Positions 34,099 through 41,234 of a stretch of 53,652 nt of DNA are shown piece after piece (positions within the stretch are counted from its first letter, which is position 1; each line of letters begins with the position of its first letter). Where the stretch lies: the NCBI GenBank assembly GCA_003645215.1, contig QNEM01000002.1:1-53652 (forward strand), given 5' to 3'. A model generated the notes under the pieces. That model searched no databases. It was given only the letters and a program-made list of their open reading frames with translations, and was not told the DNA's origin. The DNA comes from Gammaproteobacteria bacterium. GTDB lineage: Bacteria; Pseudomonadota; Gammaproteobacteria; Eutrophobiales; Eutrophobiaceae. The translations under genes were made by a program, and so were the position numbers.

Positions 34099-34123
34099 TC
34101 TTTCATCACACTCAGTATCAGGA

Positions 34124-34148
34124 AAGGGCGCTTCGGCGCCCTTTTTTT
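34124..34148 (+). terminator. Rho-independent terminator after the first amtB
   Basis: AAGGGCGC-TTCG-GCGCCCTT with a UUCG-type tetraloop, followed by a run of seven T. Confidence 0.95.
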
Positions 34149-34210
34149 GTGCCCCAATCTGGTTCAGGGCAATCTCATGATGCACCGATATGAAATTATG
34201 TTAGTCTTCC

Positions 34211-34227
34211 TGCACACTATCTGTGCA
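34211..34227. promoter_or_regulatory. Perfect NtrC-type site upstream of the second glnK
   Basis: TGCAC-ACTATCT-GTGCA is a perfect match to TGCAC-N7-GTGCA, 54 bp before the second glnK. No GG-N10-GC sigma-54 promoter was found between the preceding terminator and the gene, so the site may act differently (see findings). Confidence 0.6.
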
Positions 34228-34280
34228 ATATATTTCAGGCATATGAGTCGTCGAAATTAAATCCCGGGAGAATTATCTAA

Positions 34281-34619
34281 ATGAAATTATTAGTCGCAAT
34301 CATAAAACCCTTTAAGTTGGATGATGTTAGAGATGCTTTGTCAGAGGTTGGCGTACAAGGCCTGACCGTGATTGAGGTTAAAGGTTTTGGTCGTCAAAAA
34401 GGTCATACAGAGCTTTATCGTGGTGCAGAGTATGTGGTGGATTTTCTACCGAAAACAAAAATAGAAATCGCACTGGATGATGATCAGGTAGATGCCGCGA
34501 TTGAAGCAATTATCAAGGCCGCCGGGACTGGCAAGATTGGGGATGGCAAGATTTTTGTGCAGGATCTTCAGCAGGCAGTTCGTATCAGGACAGGTGAAAG
34601 AGATTCGGATGCACTTTAA
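34281..34619 (+). CDS. glnK: P-II nitrogen regulatory protein (second copy)
   Basis: This second 112-residue P-II protein is closely similar to the first copy. It has MKLLVAIIKPFKLDDVRDALSEVG, the same T-loop with Tyr51, a B-loop KAAGTGKIGDGKIFVQDL and C-terminal RIRTGERDSDAL. Differences cluster in the middle (IEIALDDDQVDAA) and the last helix, as expected for a tandem duplication with later divergence. CGGGAG precedes the ATG. It is followed by its own amtB after 27 bp. Whether it is GlnK or GlnB in function cannot be told; the amtB linkage favours GlnK. Confidence 0.96.
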   Translation: MKLLVAIIKPFKLDDVRDALSEVGVQGLTVIEVKGFGRQKGHTELYRGAEYVVDFLPKTKIEIALDDDQVDAAIEAIIKAAGTGKIGDGKIFVQDLQQAVRIRTGERDSDAL

Positions 34620-34646
34620 AGAATGAAACGGGGAGAGGGGTAAGGT

Positions 34647-35936
34647 ATGTCTATTAAGAAAATTATCGGTTTGCTATCAGGCCTGTCATTAATGTTACCA
34701 GCGGCAGTCTTTGCCGATGAAATCAATGGTGCAGACACGGCATGGATATTAACATCAACGGCCCTGGTTCTGTTCATGACACTACCTGGCCTGGCTTTAT
34801 TTTATTCCGGCCTGGTACGGGCGAAAAATGTCCTTTCCGTCTTGATGCAATGTTTTGCCATTGCCTGCATGGTATCCGTTCTGTGGATGTTTGGTGTTTA
34901 TGGTTTGGCATTTGGCGACGGAGGTGAGTTAAATAAGATAGTTGGAATGGGCTATTTTATGATGTCGGGTGTTGGGTTGGATTCAGTGCGTAGTGACACA
35001 ACCTTGCCTGAAACCGTATTTTTTATGTTCCAGATGACCTTTGCCATTATCACACCGGCACTGATTGTGGGAGCTTTCGCAGAGCGAATGAAATTTTCTG
35101 CAGTACTTTTGTTTAGCGCCTTCTGGTTAATTCTTGTATATGCGCCTGTATGCCACTGGGTCTGGGGTGGTGGTTGGCTGTCTGAGCTCGGATTTATGGA
35201 TTTTGCCGGGGGTGCAGTCGTGCATATTAATGCGGGTATTGCCGCACTTGTTGCTGCATTAGTCATTGGCAATAGAAAGGGCTTTCCGCAAACAGCTATG
35301 CCACCACATAACATGACAATCGTTGTCACCGGTGCCTCAATGCTCTGGGTGGGCTGGTTTGGTTTTAATGCCGGTAGTGCGCTGACAGCAGGGAGTAGTG
35401 CGGGAATGGCTATGACGGTCACACATATCTCGGCGGCAGCTGGATCACTGTCCTGGATGGCATGTGAATGGATTAGATATGGCAAACCCAGTGTTCTGGG
35501 TATTGTCACCGGTATGGTTGCTGGTCTGGGAACCATCACACCGGCATCAGGATATGTTGGACCTATAGGTGGTCTAATAATTGGTTTATCAGCTGGTGTG
35601 GTCTGTTATTTCGCAACCCAATATATAAAACGGGTGTTGGTAATCGATGACTCTCTCGATGTGTTCCCGGTGCATGGTGTCGGTGGTATTTTAGGTACAT
35701 TGCTAACAGCAGTATTTGCAGCTGAATCCATGGGTGGCCTGGGTCTTGAAACCTCAATTGGTTCACAGTTTGTTACGCAAGCGATTGGTGTGGTAGCAAC
35801 GGTTGTCTGGTGTGGCGTCATCAGCTTTGTTTTATTCAAAATACTCGATGCTGTCATTGGTTTGAGAGTGAGTGAAGATGAGGAAACAGAAGGTCTGGAC
35901 ACGGTATTACATAATGAACGTGGTTACATACTCTGA
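34647..35936 (+). CDS. amtB: Ammonium transporter AmtB (second copy)
   Basis: The 429-residue ammonium channel has an N-terminal signal peptide (cleavage near AVFA, residue 23) and eleven membrane segments. Motifs are ADTAWILTSTALVLFMTLPGLALFYSGLVRAKN, FQMTFAIITPALIVGAFAERM, DFAGGAVVHINAG and FPVHGVGG with the second pore His. The extracytoplasmic loop after segment 2 is shorter than in the first copy, which suggests functional divergence. Both copies end in LHNERGYIL/AHDERGYIL-type tails, the site where GlnK docks. A GGGGAGAGGGG ribosome site precedes it. Confidence 0.97.
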   Translation: MSIKKIIGLLSGLSLMLPAAVFADEINGADTAWILTSTALVLFMTLPGLALFYSGLVRAKNVLSVLMQCFAIACMVSVLWMFGVYGLAFGDGGELNKIVGMGYFMMSGVGLDSVRSDTTLPETVFFMFQMTFAIITPALIVGAFAERMKFSAVLLFSAFWLILVYAPVCHWVWGGGWLSELGFMDFAGGAVVHINAGIAALVAALVIGNRKGFPQTAMPPHNMTIVVTGASMLWVGWFGFNAGSALTAGSSAGMAMTVTHISAAAGSLSWMACEWIRYGKPSVLGIVTGMVAGLGTITPASGYVGPIGGLIIGLSAGVVCYFATQYIKRVLVIDDSLDVFPVHGVGGILGTLLTAVFAAESMGGLGLETSIGSQFVTQAIGVVATVVWCGVISFVLFKILDAVIGLRVSEDEETEGLDTVLHNERGYIL

Positions 35937-35960
35937 TCAATAATATCTTCGGCTTATAGC

Positions 35961-35996
35961 TAAGGGGCACATCTAGTCATGTGCCCCTTAATTTTT
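35961..35996 (+). terminator. Rho-independent terminator after the second amtB
   Basis: TAAGGGGCACAT pairs perfectly with ATGTGCCCCTTA around a 6-base loop, followed by ATTTTT. Confidence 0.9.
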
Positions 35997-36041
35997 CTGA
36001 GAAATACAGGGTGATACAAACGTATAAGAATGTGCTAATGG

Positions 36042-36095
36042 ATATATACCCAAACTAGTCTGAAGTCTGCATTTCCAAGTAGTTTGGGTATATAT
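36042..36095. repeat. Long inverted repeat, dispersed element copy A
   Basis: A 16-base arm, ATATATACCCAAACTA (36042-36057), pairs perfectly with 36080-36095 around a 22-base loop. The stretch 36061-36090 matches 40138-40167 at 25 of 30 bases, so it belongs to a dispersed family. It lies in the 270-bp gap before the cNMP/rhodanese gene. Confidence 0.65.
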
Positions 36096-36206
36096 TTAGT
36101 GTCTCCGATAGTCTAAAATTGGCGTTTCCTAGCAGGATAACCCGCGAATACAATCAAAGCTTCGCAGCTTAAATATAGAATAACGAAGAAAAAGGTATAA
36201 GAATTC

Positions 36207-37250
36207 ATGGCTGAATTGGTCGATAAGGCATTATTAAAATCATTTGTCCCACCTAGCGCATTAAATGCTGAGAATTTTCAGGAGCTTGCAGGCAAGTCAT
36301 TTGTTGAAGATGTTGCTGCAGGCAGAACACTTTTCAAGCAAGGTGATACTGATAAAAAAACAATATATTTGATTGAAGGTGAAGCTACTCTGACCACGGA
36401 CAGTGGTGAAAGCAATACTGTGACTGCAGGCACTGAAGCCGGGAAACATCCTCTGGCTAACTTCCAGCCGCGTCGGCATACCGCAGTTGCTAAATCTGCA
36501 TGCAAGATCACTCGTGTAGATAGCGATCTGCTGGATATTCTGATGACCTGGGATCAAATGTCAGGTATCGAGGTTGATGAAATCCAGGCAGATGATGAAG
36601 ATGAGGGTGGGGACTGGATGACCAGGATCCTGCAATCAAAAGCATTTTTGCAAGTACCGCCAGGAAACATTCAGGCAATGTTTATGCGAATCCAGGAGGT
36701 ATCTGCCAAGGCAGGAGATGTCATTATCAAGCAAGGTGATGATGGTGATTATTATTACGTTGTTAAGAGTGGGGAATGCAAAGTCACCAGAACATCGAAA
36801 ACAGGTTCCGAGTTGACACTTGCAAAACTTAAAGGTGGAGATGCCTTTGGAGAAGAGGCGCTATTATCAGATGCCAAACGTAATGCCAATATCGTAATGG
36901 CAACAGATGGTATGTTGATGCGTTTATCAAAGGAAGATTTTAATGAATTATTGAAAGAGCCTATGCTGACCTGGGTTACCAGGGAAGAAGGTGACGAAAT
37001 GATAAAGAACGGTGCTGTTTGGCTCGATGTGCGACTGGATAGTGAGCATAAACACAATGGACTTGAAGGAAGTATCAATATTCCATTATTTATGTTGCGA
37101 CTGAAGGTTGCGACACTTTCTGAAGACAAGAAATATATCCTCTATTGCGATACCGGCAGACGCAGTGCAGCCGCAGCGTTTCTATTGAGTGAACGTGGTC
37201 TTGATGCTGCTTGTCTCAAGGATGGCATAATGGGTGGCGGTGAAGCTTAA
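36207..37250 (+). CDS. Double cyclic-nucleotide-binding domain plus rhodanese protein
   Basis: This 347-residue soluble protein has three domains. Residues 25-115 form a degenerate cNMP-binding-like beta-roll. Residues 140-250 form a second one with a fuller phosphate-binding cassette (GDAFGEEALLSDAKRNANI). Residues 255-347 are a rhodanese domain with the catalytic Cys in ILYCDTGRRSAAAAFLL. There is no DNA-binding helix-turn-helix, so it is not a CRP-type regulator. A sulfurtransferase or sensor gated by a nucleotide is suggested by its architecture; the ligand and partner are unknown. It precedes aroE by 37 bp. Confidence 0.85.
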   Translation: MAELVDKALLKSFVPPSALNAENFQELAGKSFVEDVAAGRTLFKQGDTDKKTIYLIEGEATLTTDSGESNTVTAGTEAGKHPLANFQPRRHTAVAKSACKITRVDSDLLDILMTWDQMSGIEVDEIQADDEDEGGDWMTRILQSKAFLQVPPGNIQAMFMRIQEVSAKAGDVIIKQGDDGDYYYVVKSGECKVTRTSKTGSELTLAKLKGGDAFGEEALLSDAKRNANIVMATDGMLMRLSKEDFNELLKEPMLTWVTREEGDEMIKNGAVWLDVRLDSEHKHNGLEGSINIPLFMLRLKVATLSEDKKYILYCDTGRRSAAAAFLLSERGLDAACLKDGIMGGGEA

Positions 37251-37287
37251 AGTAAACGTCACTTCCGTCTGGGCCTGTTGGGGCTGA

Positions 37288-38139
37288 ATGAAAATACATC
37301 TAGATTCATCCATCGATAATTATGCGGTGATGGGTAACCCCGTCGCACATAGTAAATCTCCTCAAATTCACACTGCGTTTGCAGAACAAACCAAACAACA
37401 TATTTTCTATCAGGCCATTCAGGTTGATGATGGAAGATTTAAAGCGGCAATAAAAGAATTTCAGGAGCAGGGCGGCAAGGGCCTGAATATTACCGTGCCA
37501 TACAAGGGTGATGCATGGGAAGTTTCAGAGGTTAGAAGCAACAGGGCTGAACGTGCACTGGCAGTCAATACAATCAGCTTTGATGATGCAGGTAAAATCA
37601 TTGGTGACAATACAGATGGTATTGGTCTTGTTCGTGATCTGACAATTAATCAGGATATTGCAATTAAAGATAAAGATGTTCTGATACTTGGAGCAGGTGG
37701 TGCCGTCAGAGGAATTCTTGATCCACTATTCGATGAACATCCAGGCAAGCTTGTTATTGCTAATCGTACAGTTAGTCGAGCCGAGAAGCTTGCTGATATT
37801 TTCTCAGACCGTGGTGAAATCTCAGCTTGTGGATTTGATGAACTTTCAGGAAGCAGTTTCGATATAGTCATCAATGGTACTTCGGCCAGCTTACAGGGTG
37901 AAGTTCCTTCGCTACCTGAGCGTCTTCTCAATGACAACGCCTGTTGTTACGACATGATGTATTCATTGACCGATACACCTTTTGTTGCGTGGGCCAAGGC
38001 ACATGGTGCAGCTAAAGCATCCGATGGTTCAGGTATGCTTGTTGAACAGGCTGCGGAGTCTTTCTTTATCTGGCGTGGAGTTAGACCAGAAACAGGATCG
38101 GTAATAAAATTACTTGGAAGAGTGAAGAGTGAAGAGTGA
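37288..38139 (+). CDS. aroE: Shikimate dehydrogenase
   Basis: AroE reduces 3-dehydroshikimate to shikimate with NADPH. The 283-residue protein has the substrate motif AVMGNPVAHSKSPQIH (residues 12-27), the catalytic Lys in GLNITVPYKGDAW, the nucleotide loop ILGAGGAVRGIL and NADP-binding NRTVSRAEKLA. C-terminal DGSGMLVEQAAESFFIWRG is typical. The last residues (GRVKSEE) and the stop are encoded by the first units of a GTGAAGA heptad repeat, so the repeat has set the gene end. Confidence 0.97.
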   Translation: MKIHLDSSIDNYAVMGNPVAHSKSPQIHTAFAEQTKQHIFYQAIQVDDGRFKAAIKEFQEQGGKGLNITVPYKGDAWEVSEVRSNRAERALAVNTISFDDAGKIIGDNTDGIGLVRDLTINQDIAIKDKDVLILGAGGAVRGILDPLFDEHPGKLVIANRTVSRAEKLADIFSDRGEISACGFDELSGSSFDIVINGTSASLQGEVPSLPERLLNDNACCYDMMYSLTDTPFVAWAKAHGAAKASDGSGMLVEQAAESFFIWRGVRPETGSVIKLLGRVKSEE

Positions 38140-38219
38140 AGAGTGAAGAGTGAAGGGTAAAACGACTCTTCCTATATTGTGCTTTAAACTTTTCACGTTT
38201 CACCTTTCACTCTTCACTT
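38116..38219. repeat. GTGAAGA heptad array and inverted repeat, copy 3
   Basis: From 38116 the heptad GAAGAGT is repeated about five times in a row, followed after a spacer by TTTCACGTTTCACCTTTCAC and CTCTTCACTTC on the other arm. The array overlaps the last codons of aroE and lies between convergent aroE and dctM, where its hairpin could end both transcripts. Confidence 0.75.
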
Positions 38220-38225
38220 CAAATA

Positions 38226-39539
38226 TTAAAGTCCATTCATTCTGTCCATCAAATCGGGTAACCATGTCACTAGCTTCGGGAACAGGAGCAATAAGATCAG
38301 GGTTAAAATCTGTATCATGACGAAAGGTATTATCCCGCGATAAATATCCTGGATTCGTATTTCTGGTGGTGCAACAGCCTTCAAATAAAATAATGAAAAG
38401 CCAAATGGTGGTGTCAGAAAAGATGTTTGCAGGTTGAGGCCAATTAAAACTGCCAACCAGAGTAGATCGATACCCAGAAGGTTGGCAATAGGGGCGATGA
38501 TTGGCACCACGATAAAACAGATTTGTAAAAAGTCCAGGAAGAAGCCCAGAACAAAGATTAGTAACATACTGGCAAACATAAATCCCCATACACCTCCGGG
38601 GATGTTTGTCATTACTTCACGAACCAGTGTATCTCCTCCCATACCACGAAACACCAGACCAAATGCGATGGCACCAATTAAAATCATAAACACCATACTG
38701 GTCAGGCGAACAGTGAGTTCCATGGCGGCTTTCAGTCTGTCCATAGTAAGTTGTTTATGGGCAGCAGAAAGTATCATCGCCCCAAGGGCACCGACTGCAG
38801 CCGACTCGGTAGGTGATGCGATACCGGCAAAGATTGATCCAAGGACACTGATGATTAGTAACAAGGGTGGCAATAAAGTAAATATGACTTTTTTGAACAG
38901 ATGTTCGCTGGCATTATTTTTCAGTGCGGGGGCAATGCCCGGGTTTATCCAGGCCATACCAAGAATGTATAACAGGAACAACAGAATCAATATTGTCCCT
39001 GGAACAACGGCACCAACAAAAAGACGACCTACAGGTACACCCATCACATCACCAAGCAGAATCAGTATAATACTGGGCGGTATGATTTGACCTAATGTCC
39101 CGGATGCGGCAATAGTTCCTGTGGCAAGTAAGGGAGAGTAATGACGTTTGAGCATGGTCGGTAGTGCAATAATTCCCATGGTCACAACGGTTGCACCGAC
39201 GATACCTGTGGTTGCGGCAAGCAGGGCGCCAACCACCACCACAGATACCGCGAGACCACCCCGCATCTTGCCAAATAATAAGCCCATGGTTTCCAGCAAA
39301 TCTTCAGCCAAACCTGATTTATCCAGTGTCACGCCCATGAAAATAAATAATGGAACAGCAAGTAAGGTGAAATTATTCATGGTTCCCCAGATTTGCAGAG
39401 GAAGTAGATTGAAAAAATTCAGATCTAAAAAGATACTACCGAATAAAAGTGCTACAGCACCTAAAGTAAAGGCAACCGGGTAACCCATCAGCAGCATGAG
39501 CATGAGCGTGACAAACATGGCAATGATGGCGGCAGTCAT
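38226..39539 (-). CDS. dctM: TRAP transporter large permease (DctM-like)
   Basis: This is the large membrane subunit of a tripartite ATP-independent periplasmic transporter, driven by a Na+ gradient. The 437-residue protein has about twelve hydrophobic segments, with family motifs VPLFIFMGVTLDKSGLAEDLLETM, GTLGQIIPPSIILILLGD, SPTESAAVGALGA and PPFGFSLFYLKAVAP. Its 5' end overlaps the small permease gene by 4 bp. No periplasmic binding protein gene adjoins, so the substrate is unknown; the C4-dicarboxylate name is by family only. Confidence 0.94.
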   Translation of the reverse strand: MTAAIIAMFVTLMLMLLMGYPVAFTLGAVALLFGSIFLDLNFFNLLPLQIWGTMNNFTLLAVPLFIFMGVTLDKSGLAEDLLETMGLLFGKMRGGLAVSVVVVGALLAATTGIVGATVVTMGIIALPTMLKRHYSPLLATGTIAASGTLGQIIPPSIILILLGDVMGVPVGRLFVGAVVPGTILILLFLLYILGMAWINPGIAPALKNNASEHLFKKVIFTLLPPLLLIISVLGSIFAGIASPTESAAVGALGAMILSAAHKQLTMDRLKAAMELTVRLTSMVFMILIGAIAFGLVFRGMGGDTLVREVMTNIPGGVWGFMFASMLLIFVLGFFLDFLQICFIVVPIIAPIANLLGIDLLWLAVLIGLNLQTSFLTPPFGFSLFYLKAVAPPEIRIQDIYRGIIPFVMIQILTLILLLLFPKLVTWLPDLMDRMNGL

Positions 39540-40072
39540 GATTTATCTCGCAGGATAAGCTTGAGATTCTTTGCAATATCCGCCACGCCTTGTAGTAAAA
39601 GGAGTGTGAATCCCAATGGAATGCCTGCCTTTAGTATCCAGCGGTAAGGCAGGCCACCTGGATCGGGAGAACCTTCCAGGTGGATATAGGCTTGAAAAAC
39701 AAATGGCCAGGAAGTGGTTATGATTAATATACAAAAGGGAATTAACAGTAGCAGGCTCCCCAGTAAATTAACCCATGCCCTGTGCTGATCATTCATGAAC
39801 CTGCTTTTATAGAAAAGATCCAACCTGACATGATCATCATGTTTTAATGTATACGCGGCTCCAATCAGGAATATCAGGGAAAACAGATGCCATTCCATTT
39901 CCTGTAATGCAATAGAACCGCTGAGAAAGTAGTAGCGCATGGCGACGTCGTAACTGACCAGTAAGACCATGGCCAACACAAGCCAGGAAACCAGTTTGCC
40001 TGAGAACTCACTGAATTGGTCTAGCTTATCTGAAATTTGTTGCAGCAAAAGCAGGGTGTCGTCTCGTTTCAT
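39536..40072 (-). CDS. dctQ: TRAP transporter small permease (DctQ-like)
   Basis: The 178-residue small subunit has four membrane helices (about 25-45, 60-80, 100-125 and 145-165) and the family motifs VSYDVAMRYYF and EMEWHLFSLIFLIGAAYTLKHDDHVRLDLFY. It overlaps dctM by ATGA, so the two are translationally coupled. The expected solute-binding subunit gene is absent on both sides. The related large-loop subclass for 2-oxo acids or mannitol-type solutes is possible. Confidence 0.92.
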   Translation of the reverse strand: MKRDDTLLLLQQISDKLDQFSEFSGKLVSWLVLAMVLLVSYDVAMRYYFLSGSIALQEMEWHLFSLIFLIGAAYTLKHDDHVRLDLFYKSRFMNDQHRAWVNLLGSLLLLIPFCILIITTSWPFVFQAYIHLEGSPDPGGLPYRWILKAGIPLGFTLLLLQGVADIAKNLKLILRDKS

Positions 40073-40137
40073 ACCTGTTGGGGGAGTCCTTATTGTCAGG
40101 GCGTATTATTATTTGGAACAGGAATAAATACTATAGC

Positions 40138-40167
40138 TGAACTCTGCATATCCAGATGGTTTGGGTA
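40138..40167. repeat. Dispersed element copy B (partial)
   Basis: This 30-base stretch matches 36061-36090 at 25 positions, with TCTGCAT and GTTTGGGTA conserved. The complementary arm seen in copy A is missing, so it looks like a remnant. Confidence 0.5.
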
Positions 40168-40241
40168 GTCATCTATGATTTGTCTTGACGGTGCCTGTAT
40201 TGTCAAACGATTTAGTGATCTGCACTGGCTTTATGCACAAG

Positions 40242-40326
40242 CAAATCAAGTGGTAATAAATTATGTGATTTATCGATAGTGCCTACTATTCATGATAACT
40301 ATAAAAACACATAACCACTTGATTTG
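40242..40326. repeat. 13-bp inverted repeat upstream of dctQ
   Basis: CAAATCAAGTGGT (40242-40254) pairs perfectly with ACCACTTGATTTG (40314-40326), 59 bases apart; TATGTG and CACAT next to the arms extend the symmetry with a short offset. It fills the gap between ksgA and the TRAP genes (40073-40439) and may be a structured terminator or mobile remnant. No gene is seen in this gap. Confidence 0.5.
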
Positions 40327-40411
40327 AATAGGAAAAACATATTGTTTATATTGCAGTGAAACAATAATGTGAAACCTGAATTCAGAAAAAAACTGGCTGT
40401 ACTATGAAAAT

Positions 40412-40432
40412 TTATTCACAGAGTTTTCCACA
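40412..40432 (+). promoter_or_regulatory. Two DnaA-box-like 9-mers
   Basis: TTATTCACA (40412-40420) fits the DnaA box TTATNCACA, and TTTTCCACA (40424-40432) differs at one position. They are in the same direction, 12 bases apart, just past the ksgA stop. No full origin (AT-rich unwinding element with more boxes) is visible, so at most this is a DnaA-binding regulatory site. Confidence 0.35.
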
Positions 40433-40439
40433 GGCTAAG

Positions 40440-41225
40440 CTATTGATTTTCCTTATGGTAGGCGTTTGCCAGTTGGATAAAATTTTCAATTGCTATGGTT
40501 TCTGCTCGTGCCCCAGGGTCAATTCCAAGATTGATTATCTGTCGCTCATCAAGCGTACCCTTTAGACAATTTCTGAGTGTTTTTCTTCTTTGAGAGAATG
40601 CCTGTTTTACGACATGTGCAAAGCATGGATAGTCCGAAATCTGGTTTAAAACCTTATCAAAGGGTTTCAATCTTATGATGGCTGACATGACTTTGGGTGG
40701 TGGTGAAAAAGCCCCTGGACTGACAGTAAACAATTTCTCAGCCTGACAATTCGCCTGAACCATCACAGACAGACGCCCAAAATCCTTGCTTCCTGGTGAA
40801 GCACACGTGCGGTCGATGACTTCTTCCTGAAGCATGAATACCATGTCATCAATAATCTGATTATTTTCCAGTAGATGGAAAATTAAAGGTGTTGAGATAT
40901 TGTAGGGCAGATTGCCAATGATACGTAAGTGCTGATTGCCCAACTCCTTGAAGTCATAAGTCAAAGCATCAAGGCAATGAATAATGATTTTTTGTTCATT
41001 CTCGTATTTTTTTTCCAGCGCATATGCCAAATCCCTGTCAACTTCAAGGACGTGTAAACAATCCAGGTGTTCTAACAATGGAACTGTAAGTGCACCTTTG
41101 CCAGGACCTATCTCAATGATTGTCTGGTTCCGCTGTGGATTTATGGCCGTAATAATACGTTGAATAATATTCTGGTCATGGAGAAAATGCTGACCAAATC
41201 TTTTTCTTGCCCTGTGTTCTGTCAT
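40440..41225 (-). CDS. rsmA: 16S rRNA dimethyladenosine transferase
   Basis: RsmA/KsgA dimethylates A1518 and A1519 of 16S rRNA during 30S maturation. The 261-residue protein has KRFGQHFLHDQNII (residues 8-21), SAM motif I EIGPGKGALT, motif IV NLPYNISTPL and FSPPPKVMSAIIRL. It lies 9 bp after pdxA in the lptD-surA-pdxA-rsmA operon. The usual next genes apaG-apaH are absent here and lie 13 kb away. Confidence 0.97.
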   Translation of the reverse strand: MTEHRARKRFGQHFLHDQNIIQRIITAINPQRNQTIIEIGPGKGALTVPLLEHLDCLHVLEVDRDLAYALEKKYENEQKIIIHCLDALTYDFKELGNQHLRIIGNLPYNISTPLIFHLLENNQIIDDMVFMLQEEVIDRTCASPGSKDFGRLSVMVQANCQAEKLFTVSPGAFSPPPKVMSAIIRLKPFDKVLNQISDYPCFAHVVKQAFSQRRKTLRNCLKGTLDERQIINLGIDPGARAETIAIENFIQLANAYHKENQ

Positions 41226-41234
41226 CAGGCTGTT

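Noticed and set aside
34209..34227. Reading the second glnK dyad as a sigma-54 promoter
   Set aside because: It lacks GG at -24, and the GG-N10-GC spacing fails; it fits an NtrC dyad instead.
34952..35539. 195-codon minus-strand frame across the second amtB
   Set aside because: Pro/Thr/Ala-rich shadow of a clearly conserved membrane protein, with no ribosome site or domain.
38200..38589. 129-codon minus-strand frame at the end of dctM
   Set aside because: It is an out-of-frame shadow of dctM extended by the heptad repeat.
40412..40432. Replication origin near ksgA
   Set aside because: Only two DnaA-like boxes, no clustered boxes or unwinding element, and no dnaA, dnaN or gidA genes nearby.
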